Numbered from the stretch's first letter, positions 16,540-25,114 are shown. The stretch: DNA of 32,866 bases from an uncultured Clostridia bacterium (GCA_947629665.1 CANREJ010000013.1:1-32866), one strand, 5' to 3'. Notes: generated from the sequence alone by a model not told the origin. A program made the numbers and translations.

Positions 16540-16568
16540 ATTATATCACAGTTTTTGTTTATGTGCAA
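16540..16568 (-). promoter_or_regulatory. Reverse-strand promoter for the sensor stub and uvrA-like gene
   Basis: On the reverse strand, TTGCAC (16,563-16,568), a 17-bp spacer and a perfect TATAAT (16,540-16,545) preceded by an extended -10 TG. The predicted start is at or beside the ATG (16,533), implying a leaderless transcript. Its -35 lies only 7 bp from the operator at 16,576, so the Unit B activator could also affect it. Confidence 0.7.
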
Positions 16569-16575
16569 CGGTTGG

Positions 16576-16638
16576 GCAGTTTTATCTACGTTTTTGCTGT
16601 TTTACCCTATTTATATTTAAATTGCGTTACTTTATAAT
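16576..16638 (+). promoter_or_regulatory. Promoter of Unit B with a direct-repeat operator
   Basis: The repeats GCAGTTTTATC (16,576-16,586) and GCTGTTTTACC (16,596-16,606) are 20 bp apart. They are followed after 3 bp by TTTATA (16,610-16,615), a 17-bp spacer and TATAAT (16,633-16,638). Every spacing equals that before Unit A (365-427). The weak -35 fits activator dependence. The leader is about 33 nt and ends in AAGGAGG. Confidence 0.7.
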
Positions 16639-16677
16639 GTGTATAGGCAGAATAATAACTTTAAGGAGGATAATGAT

Positions 16678-18096
16678 ATGAAAAAATGGCTCTGCGCGGC
16701 GGTTGCCGCAATTGTCGGGGTAGTATCTTTGCTGTCTTTCGGGGCTTGCGGCAAGGGCAACGGAAAAATAAAGGTCAGCATAGGAATGTGGCCCGACCCC
16801 ACGCTCACAAAGGACGTTGAAATGTACCAAAAGTGGGAGGAGGCATTTGAAAGGGATTATCCTCAATACGATATTGTCGGCGACAGGTACGAGTACAGTG
16901 CAGACACTATTATGGCGAAAGCCACGTCCAAACAGCTTCCCACGGTGTTCCAGACTTATTTCACCGAGCCGCAAAAGCTCATCGAAAACGGTTGGGTGGC
17001 GGATATTACCGACCAATTGAACGAGCTGGGCTGGCTTGACAAAATGGACGTGGATATGCGCGCCGCCGTGTCCGATTCGGCGGGCAGGTGCTACGGCGTT
17101 CCCCGCGACGGCTACGGCATGGGGCTGTTCTTAAACTGCGCAATGCTCTACGATGTGGGGGTAATCGACAAGGACGCAGATGGCAATTATAAGCTGCACG
17201 ACGATGAGGGCAACCCGCTGTATCCGACCACCTTCGATGAAATACGCGAAGTGTCCGAGAGAATAGTGGAAAGCTATGACAACACCTACGGGCTTGTAAT
17301 TCTTTCGGCAAACAACAACGGCGGCTGGCAATTTACCAATATGGCTTGGAATTTCGGTTGCGCGGCTATGCAGGTGCGGGGCGCGGACGGTAAATATAAG
17401 GCAAATTTGAATGACGCGGGCGCGGTAAAAGCGTTGGAGTGGATACAAGATATGGCAAACGACGGGCTTATATATCCCGACGCGTCGCTGACTTACGTGG
17501 ATTGGTATTCTAAGATAGGTTCCAAAAACGTTGCGATGGCGTTTTGCGGCAACGATAATATCATGATGCCCGTAACCACTTTCAATTTCAACAAAGACGA
17601 TATAGCCTTTGTGCCCATGCCCACGGGCGACGGGCAGAGCCGCTATTCTCTCTACGGCGGCACGCCATTCGTATTTTCAAGCTATGCCACCGAAGAACAG
17701 ATAAAGGGCGCGTTGCTGTTCCTCAAATATATGGGACGCTCGCCCGAAACGGACGAAATTTCGGTAAGTGCAATCGAGGTGGGACACCAGACGGCGCAGG
17801 CAAAAGCAATGCCTATAATTCAAACCATAAGGCCGTGGACAAATGCCGAATTCCTTGAAATTGCCAATAGGCTGGACAAACAGTACACCAACGTCAACCC
17901 TTACTATTATGCCGATTTCTTTGACAGCCTTGAACAGATGAAACGCCCCGAAGAGCCTTATTATTGCCAGGACATGTATAAGTTGCTTGACAATGCCATA
18001 CAGAACGTTTTGTCAAATCCGGGCACGGCAAACTGCAAATCGCTGTTGGATACGGCAAACAGCCAATTCCAGAGCAATTATCTCAATAAATTATAA
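16678..18096 (+). CDS. Sugar ABC transporter solute-binding lipoprotein (family 1, CUT1)
   Basis: Extracytoplasmic receptor that captures oligosaccharides and hands them to the permeases. The ATG at 16,678 is chosen for its AAGGAGG site and the signal peptide MKKWLCAAVA, which ends in the lipobox FGAC (Cys24); an upstream in-frame start at 16,639 would disrupt both. The mature protein (472 residues in all) has the features of family 1: KVSIGMWPDP start, aromatic residues along the cleft, and WQFTNMAWNFG and AMAFCGNDN segments. It is the first gene of Unit B, 15 bp before the first permease. The ligand is not readable; an alpha-gluco-oligosaccharide is inferred from the GH65 genes. Confidence 0.92.
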   Translation: MKKWLCAAVAAIVGVVSLLSFGACGKGNGKIKVSIGMWPDPTLTKDVEMYQKWEEAFERDYPQYDIVGDRYEYSADTIMAKATSKQLPTVFQTYFTEPQKLIENGWVADITDQLNELGWLDKMDVDMRAAVSDSAGRCYGVPRDGYGMGLFLNCAMLYDVGVIDKDADGNYKLHDDEGNPLYPTTFDEIREVSERIVESYDNTYGLVILSANNNGGWQFTNMAWNFGCAAMQVRGADGKYKANLNDAGAVKALEWIQDMANDGLIYPDASLTYVDWYSKIGSKNVAMAFCGNDNIMMPVTTFNFNKDDIAFVPMPTGDGQSRYSLYGGTPFVFSSYATEEQIKGALLFLKYMGRSPETDEISVSAIEVGHQTAQAKAMPIIQTIRPWTNAEFLEIANRLDKQYTNVNPYYYADFFDSLEQMKRPEEPYYCQDMYKLLDNAIQNVLSNPGTANCKSLLDTANSQFQSNYLNKL

Positions 18097-18111
18097 TAGC
18101 GGGAACCATAT

Positions 18112-19074
18112 ATGAAAAAGGAAAAGTTATATGACCGCTCGTCGGTTTCGTATAAGGCAAAAAGGCTGTTCAAGCGCAATTGGAGCGGGTGGCTTCTGAT
18201 GTTGCCCGGATTGTTGCTGTTTTTATTCTTCGTATGGGCGCCGCTTGCCCAAAACGTGATTTTGTCCTTCAACGAAACAAAGGGATTTGAATCGGTCGGC
18301 TTCAACAACTTCGATAACTATATAAGGGTATTCAACGACCCCATGTTCACAAAGGCGCTGGCAAATACCTTCAAATATATATTGTGGTCGATTATTATCG
18401 GTTTTTTGGTGCCCATATTCCTCGGCTTGCTTTTAAGCGAGGTAGTGCATTTTAAGCCGTTTTTCCGGCTGGGGATATACTTTCCGTCAATCGTTTCGGG
18501 AATTGCCGTAGTAATTATGTGGTCTTACTTATTTGACCCCAACCCCGGCGCGGTTTTAAACCAACTGCTTACGGCGCTGGGTATACCCGTTTCGCAGTTT
18601 TTGTCCAATCCCAGCCTGACAATTCCATTGATTGTTGTTACCATGACCTGGCGGGGTGCGGGCGGCACGGTGCTTGTATATCTTTCCGCATTGCAGAATA
18701 TCGATAATTCCCAATACGAGGCGGCAAGAATGGACGGCGCGGGTGCACTGTCAAGAGTTTTGCACGTAACCCTTCCGCACATAATGCCCACCATAAGAAT
18801 GTTGTTTATTTTGCAGATAATTTCGGTATTTCAGGTGTTTTACGAACCGCTTGTAATGACTTCGGGTGGACCCGACGGGGCAAGTATTTCCCTGCTTTTA
18901 TTAAGTTATCGATACGCGTTCGAATCGTTTGACGCGGGAGCGAGCGCCGCGACGGGCGTAATACTTGCCGTCATAATAATAATTCTTACGGTTATCTATC
19001 TGCGGATTTCAATGCCCAAAAAGGATAAAGTTTCAAACAAGTGGAGGAGATATGCTGAAAAGGTTAAAAAGTAA
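18112..19074 (+). CDS. Sugar ABC transporter permease 1 (UgpA/MsmF-like)
   Basis: Inner-membrane permease subunit of a CUT1 importer, 320 residues with about six TM helices after a basic cytoplasmic N-terminus. The EAA coupling loop is EAARMDGAGALSRVLHVTLP, the contact site for the ATPase. The segment MTSGGPDGAS is typical of the UgpA/MalF branch. It overlaps permease 2 by 23 bp. Confidence 0.93.
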   Translation: MKKEKLYDRSSVSYKAKRLFKRNWSGWLLMLPGLLLFLFFVWAPLAQNVILSFNETKGFESVGFNNFDNYIRVFNDPMFTKALANTFKYILWSIIIGFLVPIFLGLLLSEVVHFKPFFRLGIYFPSIVSGIAVVIMWSYLFDPNPGAVLNQLLTALGIPVSQFLSNPSLTIPLIVVTMTWRGAGGTVLVYLSALQNIDNSQYEAARMDGAGALSRVLHVTLPHIMPTIRMLFILQIISVFQVFYEPLVMTSGGPDGASISLLLLSYRYAFESFDAGASAATGVILAVIIIILTVIYLRISMPKKDKVSNKWRRYAEKVKK

Positions 19075-19945
19075 ATCGAGCGGCATATTGACTGCCGCAG
19101 ACTACAAAAAGGTCGGTTTCAGAATAGTATATTGGATAATTTTCTTTATTCTTTCGGTTGCCGTTTTAACTGCGCTTACACCTGTATTATGGCTGTTTAT
19201 TTCCTCTTTCAAAAACGCCGAAGAACTCACGGCAACGCCCTATCATCTCTTCCCCGAAGCCTTTAATTTCAATAAACTTGCGGAAGTTTGGCAGATGCTC
19301 AATTTCTGGCAATATTTTTTGAACACCATAATAGTAGTAGTCGGTGCGGTGCTGTGTTCGGTTGTCTTTAACGGACTGCTCGCATACGTATTTGCCATAG
19401 TAAAACCCAAGGGCTATAAAATTTTTTACGGCTTGGTTATGGCAAGCTATATGATCCCCGCCCTCATGTCGATTGTGCCGCTTTACAAGCAAATAATAGA
19501 CTTCGGGCTCATCAACACCTACATACCGCTATGGTTTATGTTCGGTGCCAACGCATACTATCTCATCATGTTCAAAAACTACTTCGAATCTCTGCCCAAA
19601 GCGTTATTCGAGGCGGCGGAAATGGACAGGTGTGGCAAGTTTAAAGCGTTTTTTAAGGTCGTTATACCTATGTCCCGCCCCATTATCGGCGTTGTGGCGA
19701 TATTTACCATGACGGCGGCCTGGTCCGATTTTTTACTGCCATACCTCGTTTTAAACGACGACAGCATGATGACGGTAATGGTAAAAATTTATAATCTTCA
19801 ATCGACTATGGGCACGGTACAGGGATTCGGCCCCGATAAACTTCTTATGATACTTACAATTTCCATACTGCCGCAGATCGTAATTTTCGCTCTCTTCCAG
19901 AAGCAGATAACGGGCAGCTCGGCGGTGGGAGCGGTAAAGGAGTAG
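19052..19945 (+). CDS. Sugar ABC transporter permease 2 (UgpE/MsmG-like)
   Basis: Second CUT1 permease, 297 residues, six TM helices, with the EAA loop EAAEMDRCGKFKAFFKVVIP. GGAGGAG lies directly before the start at 19,052, inside the end of permease 1. The C-terminal GSSAVGAVKE is the usual UgpE-branch ending. The last codons carry the AAAGGAG that serves the following GH65 gene. No ATPase gene follows. Confidence 0.93.
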   Translation: MLKRLKSKSSGILTAADYKKVGFRIVYWIIFFILSVAVLTALTPVLWLFISSFKNAEELTATPYHLFPEAFNFNKLAEVWQMLNFWQYFLNTIIVVVGAVLCSVVFNGLLAYVFAIVKPKGYKIFYGLVMASYMIPALMSIVPLYKQIIDFGLINTYIPLWFMFGANAYYLIMFKNYFESLPKALFEAAEMDRCGKFKAFFKVVIPMSRPIIGVVAIFTMTAAWSDFLLPYLVLNDDSMMTVMVKIYNLQSTMGTVQGFGPDKLLMILTISILPQIVIFALFQKQITGSSAVGAVKE

Positions 19946-19948
19946 CGA

Positions 19949-22180
19949 ATGGCAAAACAGGCGGATAAATATCTCGAAACAGACGCTTGGAGCATTATGG
20001 AAAAGGGCTTCCACAAGCAAAAAAACGCCGTTTCGGAGTCATTGTTTTCGATAGGCAACGAGTTTTGCGGGTTGAGGGGATATGCGGAAGAAGGCATTTC
20101 CGCGCCCACCTTGCAGGGCTGTTATTTTAACGGCGTTTACGAGTGGTCAAAAAAGACTAACGAAACGGTGTATAGGGGAATTACAAAGCGCGGCCACTAT
20201 ATGGTAAACGCCGTTAATCCCATCAAAACGGAAATTTTTATCGATAAAGTCAGGCTCGATACGGGGCGAAACAGGCTTGAAAATTACAGGCGCAAGCTCG
20301 ATTTCAAATCCGGGCTTTACACGCGCTCCTTTACCGTACTCACCGTCGGCGGGAGGGTAAATTTCGTATTTACCCGCTTTTTGAGTATGACGGACTATCA
20401 CAGCCTATACCAGCGCATGGAAATTTCAGCGGACTATCCCGCCGAAATAGAAATTTTTGCGGGGCTTGACTTTGGAACTATGCACGGCGGCAAAAAGGGC
20501 AGGTGGACAAAATTGCAGACTATCGTGGACGGATTGAATTGTTCCGTTCTCGGTAAAACGCAGTCCACAAACCAATTTATTGCCTGCCGCCAGCAAGTTA
20601 TTTTAAATTGTCCCGCAAAGACCGAAAATATCCAAACAAAGCAGTCCGCCGGCATAAAAATTTCAACGCGGACAGACGGCAAATTCATAATTACAAAACA
20701 AGTTACAACCCATATCGACAAAACGGGTGAAGCCGGGGAGGAGCTTTTAACAGCATTAAAACCTGCCCTAACTTCTTATGAAGAAGCCTTAAATAACAAT
20801 ATATCCTATTATCAAAAGTTTTGGGAGTCGAGCGATATAGTAATCGACGGCGACGACGAAAACCAGCAGGGGATAAGGTTCTGCATTTTCCAGCTCCAAC
20901 AGACCTATCACGGCATTGCGCCCACCGATAATATCGGCGCAAAGGGGCTCACGGGCGAGGCGTACAGCGGCCATGCGTTCTGGGATACCGAAACGTACTG
21001 CCTGCCGTACTATCTTTTCAATAACCTTACGGCGGCAAAAGACTTGCTTTTATTCAGGTACAACACTTTGAGCAGGGCAAAGGAGAGGGCTGCGGAGCTT
21101 GACTGCAAGGGCGCGTGCTATCCCATTGCAACGCTGAACGGCAACGAGGCATGCGATTTATGGCAGCACGCGAGTCTGCAATTCCAGCCTTCCACGGGCG
21201 TGGCATACGGCATAATGCACTACGTAAATGTTTCAAAGGACGTAGATTTCCTCACCGATTACGGAATGGAAATGCTTTTGGAAATTTCAAGATTTTTGCT
21301 CTCCCGCGGGGAGTACGGGCAGGACGGCAAATTCGGTTATTTCTGCGTTATGGGCCCCGACGAGTTCCAGATGATGGTCAACCACAATTGCTATACCAAC
21401 TTTATGGCAAAAAAGACATTTGAATACACCGTCGCCTGCTTCAAAAAATATAGAGATAACGAAAACGTCAAAAAATTGGGCGCAACCGACGCCGAGCTGA
21501 ACAGCTTTTCAAGTTGCGCCGAAAAGATGTATATTCCCTACGACGAAAGAACAAAACTCTTTGAACAGCACGACGGATTTTTCCGTCTGCCGCACGTTGA
21601 GGTCAAGGACATACCCGTGTCCGACTTCCCGCTGTATCACCATTGGAGCTACGACAGAATTTACCGCAACGACATGATAAAGCAACCGGACGTGCTCATG
21701 TTTATGCTACTGTACGGCGGTGATTTTACCTTTGAGCAAAAAAAGGCAAATTACGAATATTACGAGCCGAGGTGCATACACGAATCTTCTTTATCGCCGT
21801 CGGTGCACTCCATTTTGGCGTGCGAGCTCAAAAAATACGACGAGGCTTTGAACTTTTTCGGGTTTGCCACCCGCCTCGACTTGGACGACTACAACCGCAA
21901 CACCTGCGAAGGCCTGCACACCACAAGTATAGCGGCGGCATGGATGAATGTCGTCTACGGCTTCGGCGGGGTGAGGAGCGACGGCGAAAAACTGATAATC
22001 AACCCGTCAATCCCCGAAATATGGCGCGGATATTCCTTCCGTTTGAATTACGGCGGCTGCAATATCGAAGTAAGCGTCAGGAGGGAAAAGGCTACCATAA
22101 CCGTCAGCGGGGGCAGTATAACCGCCATAATCTGCGGGCAGGAACGTAGTCTTTCGGGCACAAATGAGTTTGCTATATGA
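19949..22180 (+). CDS. GH65 alpha-glucosyl disaccharide phosphorylase, full length
   Basis: Inverting cytoplasmic phosphorylase that splits an alpha-glucoside with phosphate to give beta-glucose-1-phosphate. It has an N-terminal beta-sandwich, an (alpha/alpha)6 barrel with the catalytic acid Glu472 in MGPDEFQ, the sugar-binding WDTETYCLP and KQPDV, the phosphate-binding ESSLS, and the C-terminal beta-domain (from about 660). At 743 residues it is the usual size. The loop usually reading EIH..G/AD.AYA is replaced by LQFQPSTGVAYG, which should shape the acceptor pocket. The substrate could be maltose, nigerose, kojibiose or longer alpha-1,3 or alpha-1,2 glucosides; this cannot be told by eye. 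Confidence 0.9.
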   Translation: MAKQADKYLETDAWSIMEKGFHKQKNAVSESLFSIGNEFCGLRGYAEEGISAPTLQGCYFNGVYEWSKKTNETVYRGITKRGHYMVNAVNPIKTEIFIDKVRLDTGRNRLENYRRKLDFKSGLYTRSFTVLTVGGRVNFVFTRFLSMTDYHSLYQRMEISADYPAEIEIFAGLDFGTMHGGKKGRWTKLQTIVDGLNCSVLGKTQSTNQFIACRQQVILNCPAKTENIQTKQSAGIKISTRTDGKFIITKQVTTHIDKTGEAGEELLTALKPALTSYEEALNNNISYYQKFWESSDIVIDGDDENQQGIRFCIFQLQQTYHGIAPTDNIGAKGLTGEAYSGHAFWDTETYCLPYYLFNNLTAAKDLLLFRYNTLSRAKERAAELDCKGACYPIATLNGNEACDLWQHASLQFQPSTGVAYGIMHYVNVSKDVDFLTDYGMEMLLEISRFLLSRGEYGQDGKFGYFCVMGPDEFQMMVNHNCYTNFMAKKTFEYTVACFKKYRDNENVKKLGATDAELNSFSSCAEKMYIPYDERTKLFEQHDGFFRLPHVEVKDIPVSDFPLYHHWSYDRIYRNDMIKQPDVLMFMLLYGGDFTFEQKKANYEYYEPRCIHESSLSPSVHSILACELKKYDEALNFFGFATRLDLDDYNRNTCEGLHTTSIAAAWMNVVYGFGGVRSDGEKLIINPSIPEIWRGYSFRLNYGGCNIEVSVRREKATITVSGGSITAIICGQERSLSGTNEFAI

Positions 22181-24162
22181 AAGTTTTGAAAGAGAGCGGG
22201 TTTAACGCCGAAAAAATCGTAGAAAACGGCAACAAGTTTTTGACCGCCAACGGCTATTTGGGCTACCGCGGCACGCTCGACGAATTTACAAAAGAGGAGT
22301 GCGTAGGGCTCAACGTTGCGGGCGTCTACGACGGCGTAAAGGGCAAATGGCGCGAAACGATAAACGTTTTCAACCCCTTTTATTTGGTTGCGCAGGCGGA
22401 TAATATCCCCCTCGCCGCCCGCGGCGAAAACGTTTTATCCCACGAAATTTCCCTCGATATTTCAAAAGGGCTTTTCGACCGCAAAACGACTTTCAACGTA
22501 AACGGCGCAACCGTAACGCTCGAATGTCAAAGATTTGTAAACGCCGCCGAAAAGACCAATCTCTGCTCGCGGGCGATAATTTCCGCAGACAGGGATATGA
22601 TTTTAACTTTAAAAGTGGGCGTGGACACCGATATTTGGGAGCTGAACGGCCCGCATTTCAAGGACGTAAAAACGGAAATCGGCGGCAACAGAATAATTGC
22701 TTGCGGCGTAACGCAGGAGCTTGGATATAGCGTTAAGGTCTATTGCGACTATTCAAGCCCTGTCGAAGAATTTTCGGGCGGCTTCGGCATAATCAAGGCA
22801 GACATTAAAAAAGACGAAAAGTTTGTCCTCGACAGGGTCGCCCACGTCTTATTGGGTAAGGAAGAGAGCAAGTTTGATAAGTATGATTCGGCATATAAAG
22901 CCCATGTAAACGAGTGGAAGCGGCTTTGGTCTGCCGCCCGCATAGAGATAAAGGACGACGACAGGGCGCAGTTTGCGCTGGATTACAGCATATATCATCT
23001 GCTGATTTTGGCGCCCAAGGGCGAGTACTCCATAGCCGCGAGAGGACTATCGGGGCAGACGTATAAGGGCGCGGTATTTTGGGACACCGAAATATTTATG
23101 TTGCCCTTCTTTTTGGGGACTTTACCCGACTGCGCAAAAAATCTTATAAAGTACCGCATAAACACCTTGCCGCAGGCGCGTAAAAAGGCAAGAGAATACG
23201 GCTACGGCGGTGCGTTCTACGCTTGGGAGAGCCAAAACGGCTACGACGCCTGCTCGGATTTCAATGTAACGGACGTTTTCACCCACAGACCCGTCCGCAC
23301 GTATTTTAAGGATAAGCAAATCCATATTTCCGCAGACGTAGCATATGCGATTTTGAATTATTACAATCACACGGGCGACGACGAGCTCATGTTTTCGGGC
23401 GGGCTCGAAACAATTTTGGAGTGCGCCGAATTTGCGCGTACTTACAGCTATTACAACCACATAAAGAACAGATACGAGCTGTTGGACGTAATAGGTCCGG
23501 ACGAGTATCACGAAAGGGTAAACAACAACACATATACCAATTATATGTTTTATCTTACGGCAAAAAGGGGAGTGGAGCTTGCCGAAAAGTACGCCTGCGC
23601 CTATCCCGAAAGGTTCAAAGCCGTATTGGGTAAATTGCCCGAAAACATAATAGAAAATCTCAAAAATTGGTTGCAAAAATTATATCTGCCGCAACCGGAC
23701 GCAAACGGGGTAATCGAACAGTTCGACGGCTACTTTAAGTTAGAGGACGTAGGCGTGGAGGAAGTGCGTTCTCGGCTTGTCCACCCCAACGAGTATTGGG
23801 GCGGTTCGGGCGGCGTCGCCACGGCCACAAGGGTCATAAAGCAGGCGGACGTAATAATGCTGTTTAACCTCTATCCCGACCTCTTTTCAAAGGAAATCCA
23901 AAGGGCGAATTACGATTTTTATCTACCCTACACCGAACACGGCTCTTCCTTATCGCACTGCGCCTACGCGCTTACGGCTTGCAGAACGGGAGATAAAAGC
24001 GGGGCATATAAAGCGTTTTTGGACAGCGCGGAAATAGATTTGCGCGGCGGCGGCAAACAATGGGCGGGGGAAATTTATATCGGCGGAACACATCCCGCGG
24101 CGAGCGGCGGAGCTTGGATGACGGCAGTTTTCGGCTTCGGATACAGACATAAGGAGACATAG
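22177..24162 (+). CDS. GH65 phosphorylase lacking the C-terminal beta-domain
   Basis: Second GH65 enzyme, starting at an ATGA overlap with the first. The catalytic acid is Glu443 in IGPDEYHE. Other family marks are AVFWDTEIFMLPFF, IHISADVAYAI, HPNEYWGGSGG, KQADV and the phosphate loop HGSSLS. These resemble the kojibiose, nigerose or trehalose phosphorylase branch rather than the first gene's. At 661 residues it stops at FGFGYRHKET, where family members continue for about 90 residues of beta-domain. The stop is followed 1 nt later by the mutase gene, whose ribosome site lies inside this gene's end. Two GH65 enzymes of different type suggest two linkages or chain lengths are handled. Confidence 0.88.
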   Translation: MKVLKESGFNAEKIVENGNKFLTANGYLGYRGTLDEFTKEECVGLNVAGVYDGVKGKWRETINVFNPFYLVAQADNIPLAARGENVLSHEISLDISKGLFDRKTTFNVNGATVTLECQRFVNAAEKTNLCSRAIISADRDMILTLKVGVDTDIWELNGPHFKDVKTEIGGNRIIACGVTQELGYSVKVYCDYSSPVEEFSGGFGIIKADIKKDEKFVLDRVAHVLLGKEESKFDKYDSAYKAHVNEWKRLWSAARIEIKDDDRAQFALDYSIYHLLILAPKGEYSIAARGLSGQTYKGAVFWDTEIFMLPFFLGTLPDCAKNLIKYRINTLPQARKKAREYGYGGAFYAWESQNGYDACSDFNVTDVFTHRPVRTYFKDKQIHISADVAYAILNYYNHTGDDELMFSGGLETILECAEFARTYSYYNHIKNRYELLDVIGPDEYHERVNNNTYTNYMFYLTAKRGVELAEKYACAYPERFKAVLGKLPENIIENLKNWLQKLYLPQPDANGVIEQFDGYFKLEDVGVEEVRSRLVHPNEYWGGSGGVATATRVIKQADVIMLFNLYPDLFSKEIQRANYDFYLPYTEHGSSLSHCAYALTACRTGDKSGAYKAFLDSAEIDLRGGGKQWAGEIYIGGTHPAASGGAWMTAVFGFGYRHKET

Positions 24163-24163
24163 A

Positions 24164-24805
24164 ATGAAATATAAAGCAATTATTTTCGACTTGGACGGCG
24201 TTATCTGTTCAACCGACGAATATCACTATTTTGCGTGGAAAGCGCTTGCAGAGATGATAGGTATAAAAGATTTTACAAGGAAAGACAATAATTTGCTGCG
24301 CGGCATTTCCCGTATGGACAGCCTTGAAATCATCTTAAAAAAGACAGATAAGGTTTATTCCGACGAGCAGAAAGCTACGCTTGCCGAAATGAAAAACGAT
24401 ATGTACAAAAATTTGCTTGCCGGCATGTCGGAAGAGGACTTGGACGAAAATGTTTTATCCACCTTAAAAACGTTGAGGGAGAGGGGATTGAAACTTGCAA
24501 TCGGGTCGTCCAGCAAAAATACTCCGCTTATTTTGGAAAGATTGGGGCTGGATAAATTTTTCGACGCCGTTGCGGACGGCAATTGCATAACCCACAGCAA
24601 GCCCCACCCCGAAGTTTTCTTGAAAGCGGCAGAGTTTTTGAATTTACAGCCCTGCAACTGCCTTGTCGTAGAGGACGCTGTTGCGGGAGTAGAGGCGGCA
24701 ATTGCGGGCGGATTTGAAGCCGCGGGGCTCGGCGAAGCGGGCGCATACGCAAAAACAACCTACCGCCTGCACGAATTTCCGGATTTGCTTAATATCTCCG
24801 TTTAA
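24164..24805 (+). CDS. pgmB: Beta-phosphoglucomutase (HAD superfamily)
   Basis: Converts the beta-glucose-1-phosphate made by GH65 enzymes into glucose-6-phosphate. The HAD motif I is DLDGVI, with nucleophile Asp9 and acid/base Asp11. RGISRMDSLEIIL in the cap is the beta-PGM substrate motif. GSSSKN, the Lys in SKPHPEVF and VEDAVAGVEAA complete motifs II-IV. At 213 residues it is the usual size. As the last gene of Unit B it closes the pathway and is strong support for phosphorolytic use of alpha-glucosides. Confidence 0.95.
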   Translation: MKYKAIIFDLDGVICSTDEYHYFAWKALAEMIGIKDFTRKDNNLLRGISRMDSLEIILKKTDKVYSDEQKATLAEMKNDMYKNLLAGMSEEDLDENVLSTLKTLRERGLKLAIGSSSKNTPLILERLGLDKFFDAVADGNCITHSKPHPEVFLKAAEFLNLQPCNCLVVEDAVAGVEAAIAGGFEAAGLGEAGAYAKTTYRLHEFPDLLNISV

Positions 24806-24818
24806 ATTAATAAATGTC

Positions 24819-24858
24819 AAAGTCGGGCAATGCAAACAGCACAACCGACTTTATTTTT
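24819..24858 (+). terminator. Terminator of Unit B
   Basis: An 8-bp stem (24,819-24,826 with 24,845-24,852) with an 18-nt loop is followed by a T-rich tail to 24,858, 13 nt after the mutase stop. Confidence 0.7.
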
Positions 24859-24877
24859 AAGTAAAATTAGGATTAAA

Positions 24878-25003
24878 TTGTTTGATTAAACATTAAACGT
24901 TATAAATCAATATATAGGCGGAGTATGCCTTGCCTCGAAGGAAAATTTCAAACCACCTATCTGTTAAAACCTACGCCGCTTTTCGAAGCGGCGTATAATT
25001 TTT
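24878..25003 (+). ncRNA. Candidate small RNA or attenuator leader upstream of pst
   Basis: TTGTTT (24,878-24,883), a 17-bp spacer and TATAAA (24,901-24,906) predict a start near 24,913. The RNA would begin with an imperfect stem, ATAGGCGG (24,914-24,921) with CCACCTAT (24,953-24,960), enclosing a small CCTT/AAGG hairpin, and end at the terminator 24,972-25,003. The segment 24,917-24,923 can also pair with 24,971-24,977 (6 of 7), which would break both the first stem and the terminator. No known riboswitch family was recognised. Confidence 0.4.
24972..25003 (+). terminator. Intrinsic terminator with a UUCG tetraloop
   Basis: A 10-bp stem (24,972-24,981 with 24,986-24,995) closes a TTCG loop and is followed by ATTTTT. 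It ends the candidate small RNA and insulates the pst promoter. Confidence 0.85.
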
Positions 25004-25028
25004 GCACAAATTCAATGCGATATGGTTT

Positions 25029-25083
25029 TTTACGTTTTTATTACAACTTTGTGTAAAGGTTTGTTACTTCTTTTGGGTAAAAT
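25029..25083 (+). promoter_or_regulatory. Possible Pho-box promoter of the pst operon
   Basis: TTAC strings at 25,030 and 25,041, a GTAA at 25,053 and a TTAC at 25,064 recur with roughly 11-bp phasing, as in PhoB/PhoP boxes. The array ends 10 bp before a -10-like TAAAAT (25,078-25,083), with no good -35. The match to any one consensus is loose. The PhoB-type regulator at 28,991 would be the ligand. Confidence 0.4.
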
Positions 25084-25114
25084 CGGGGGTAGCAAAACGA
25101 AAGGAGTAATAAAA

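Noticed and set aside
24925-25056. 43-codon open frame upstream of pstS
   Set aside because: It runs through a perfect terminator hairpin and the pst promoter, and its only purine-rich site is 1 nt from the ATG.
25022-25114. Longer pstS start giving 31 extra N-terminal residues
   Set aside because: That stretch overlaps the Pho-box-like promoter, and the ATG at 25,115 has the ribosome site and a proper signal peptide.
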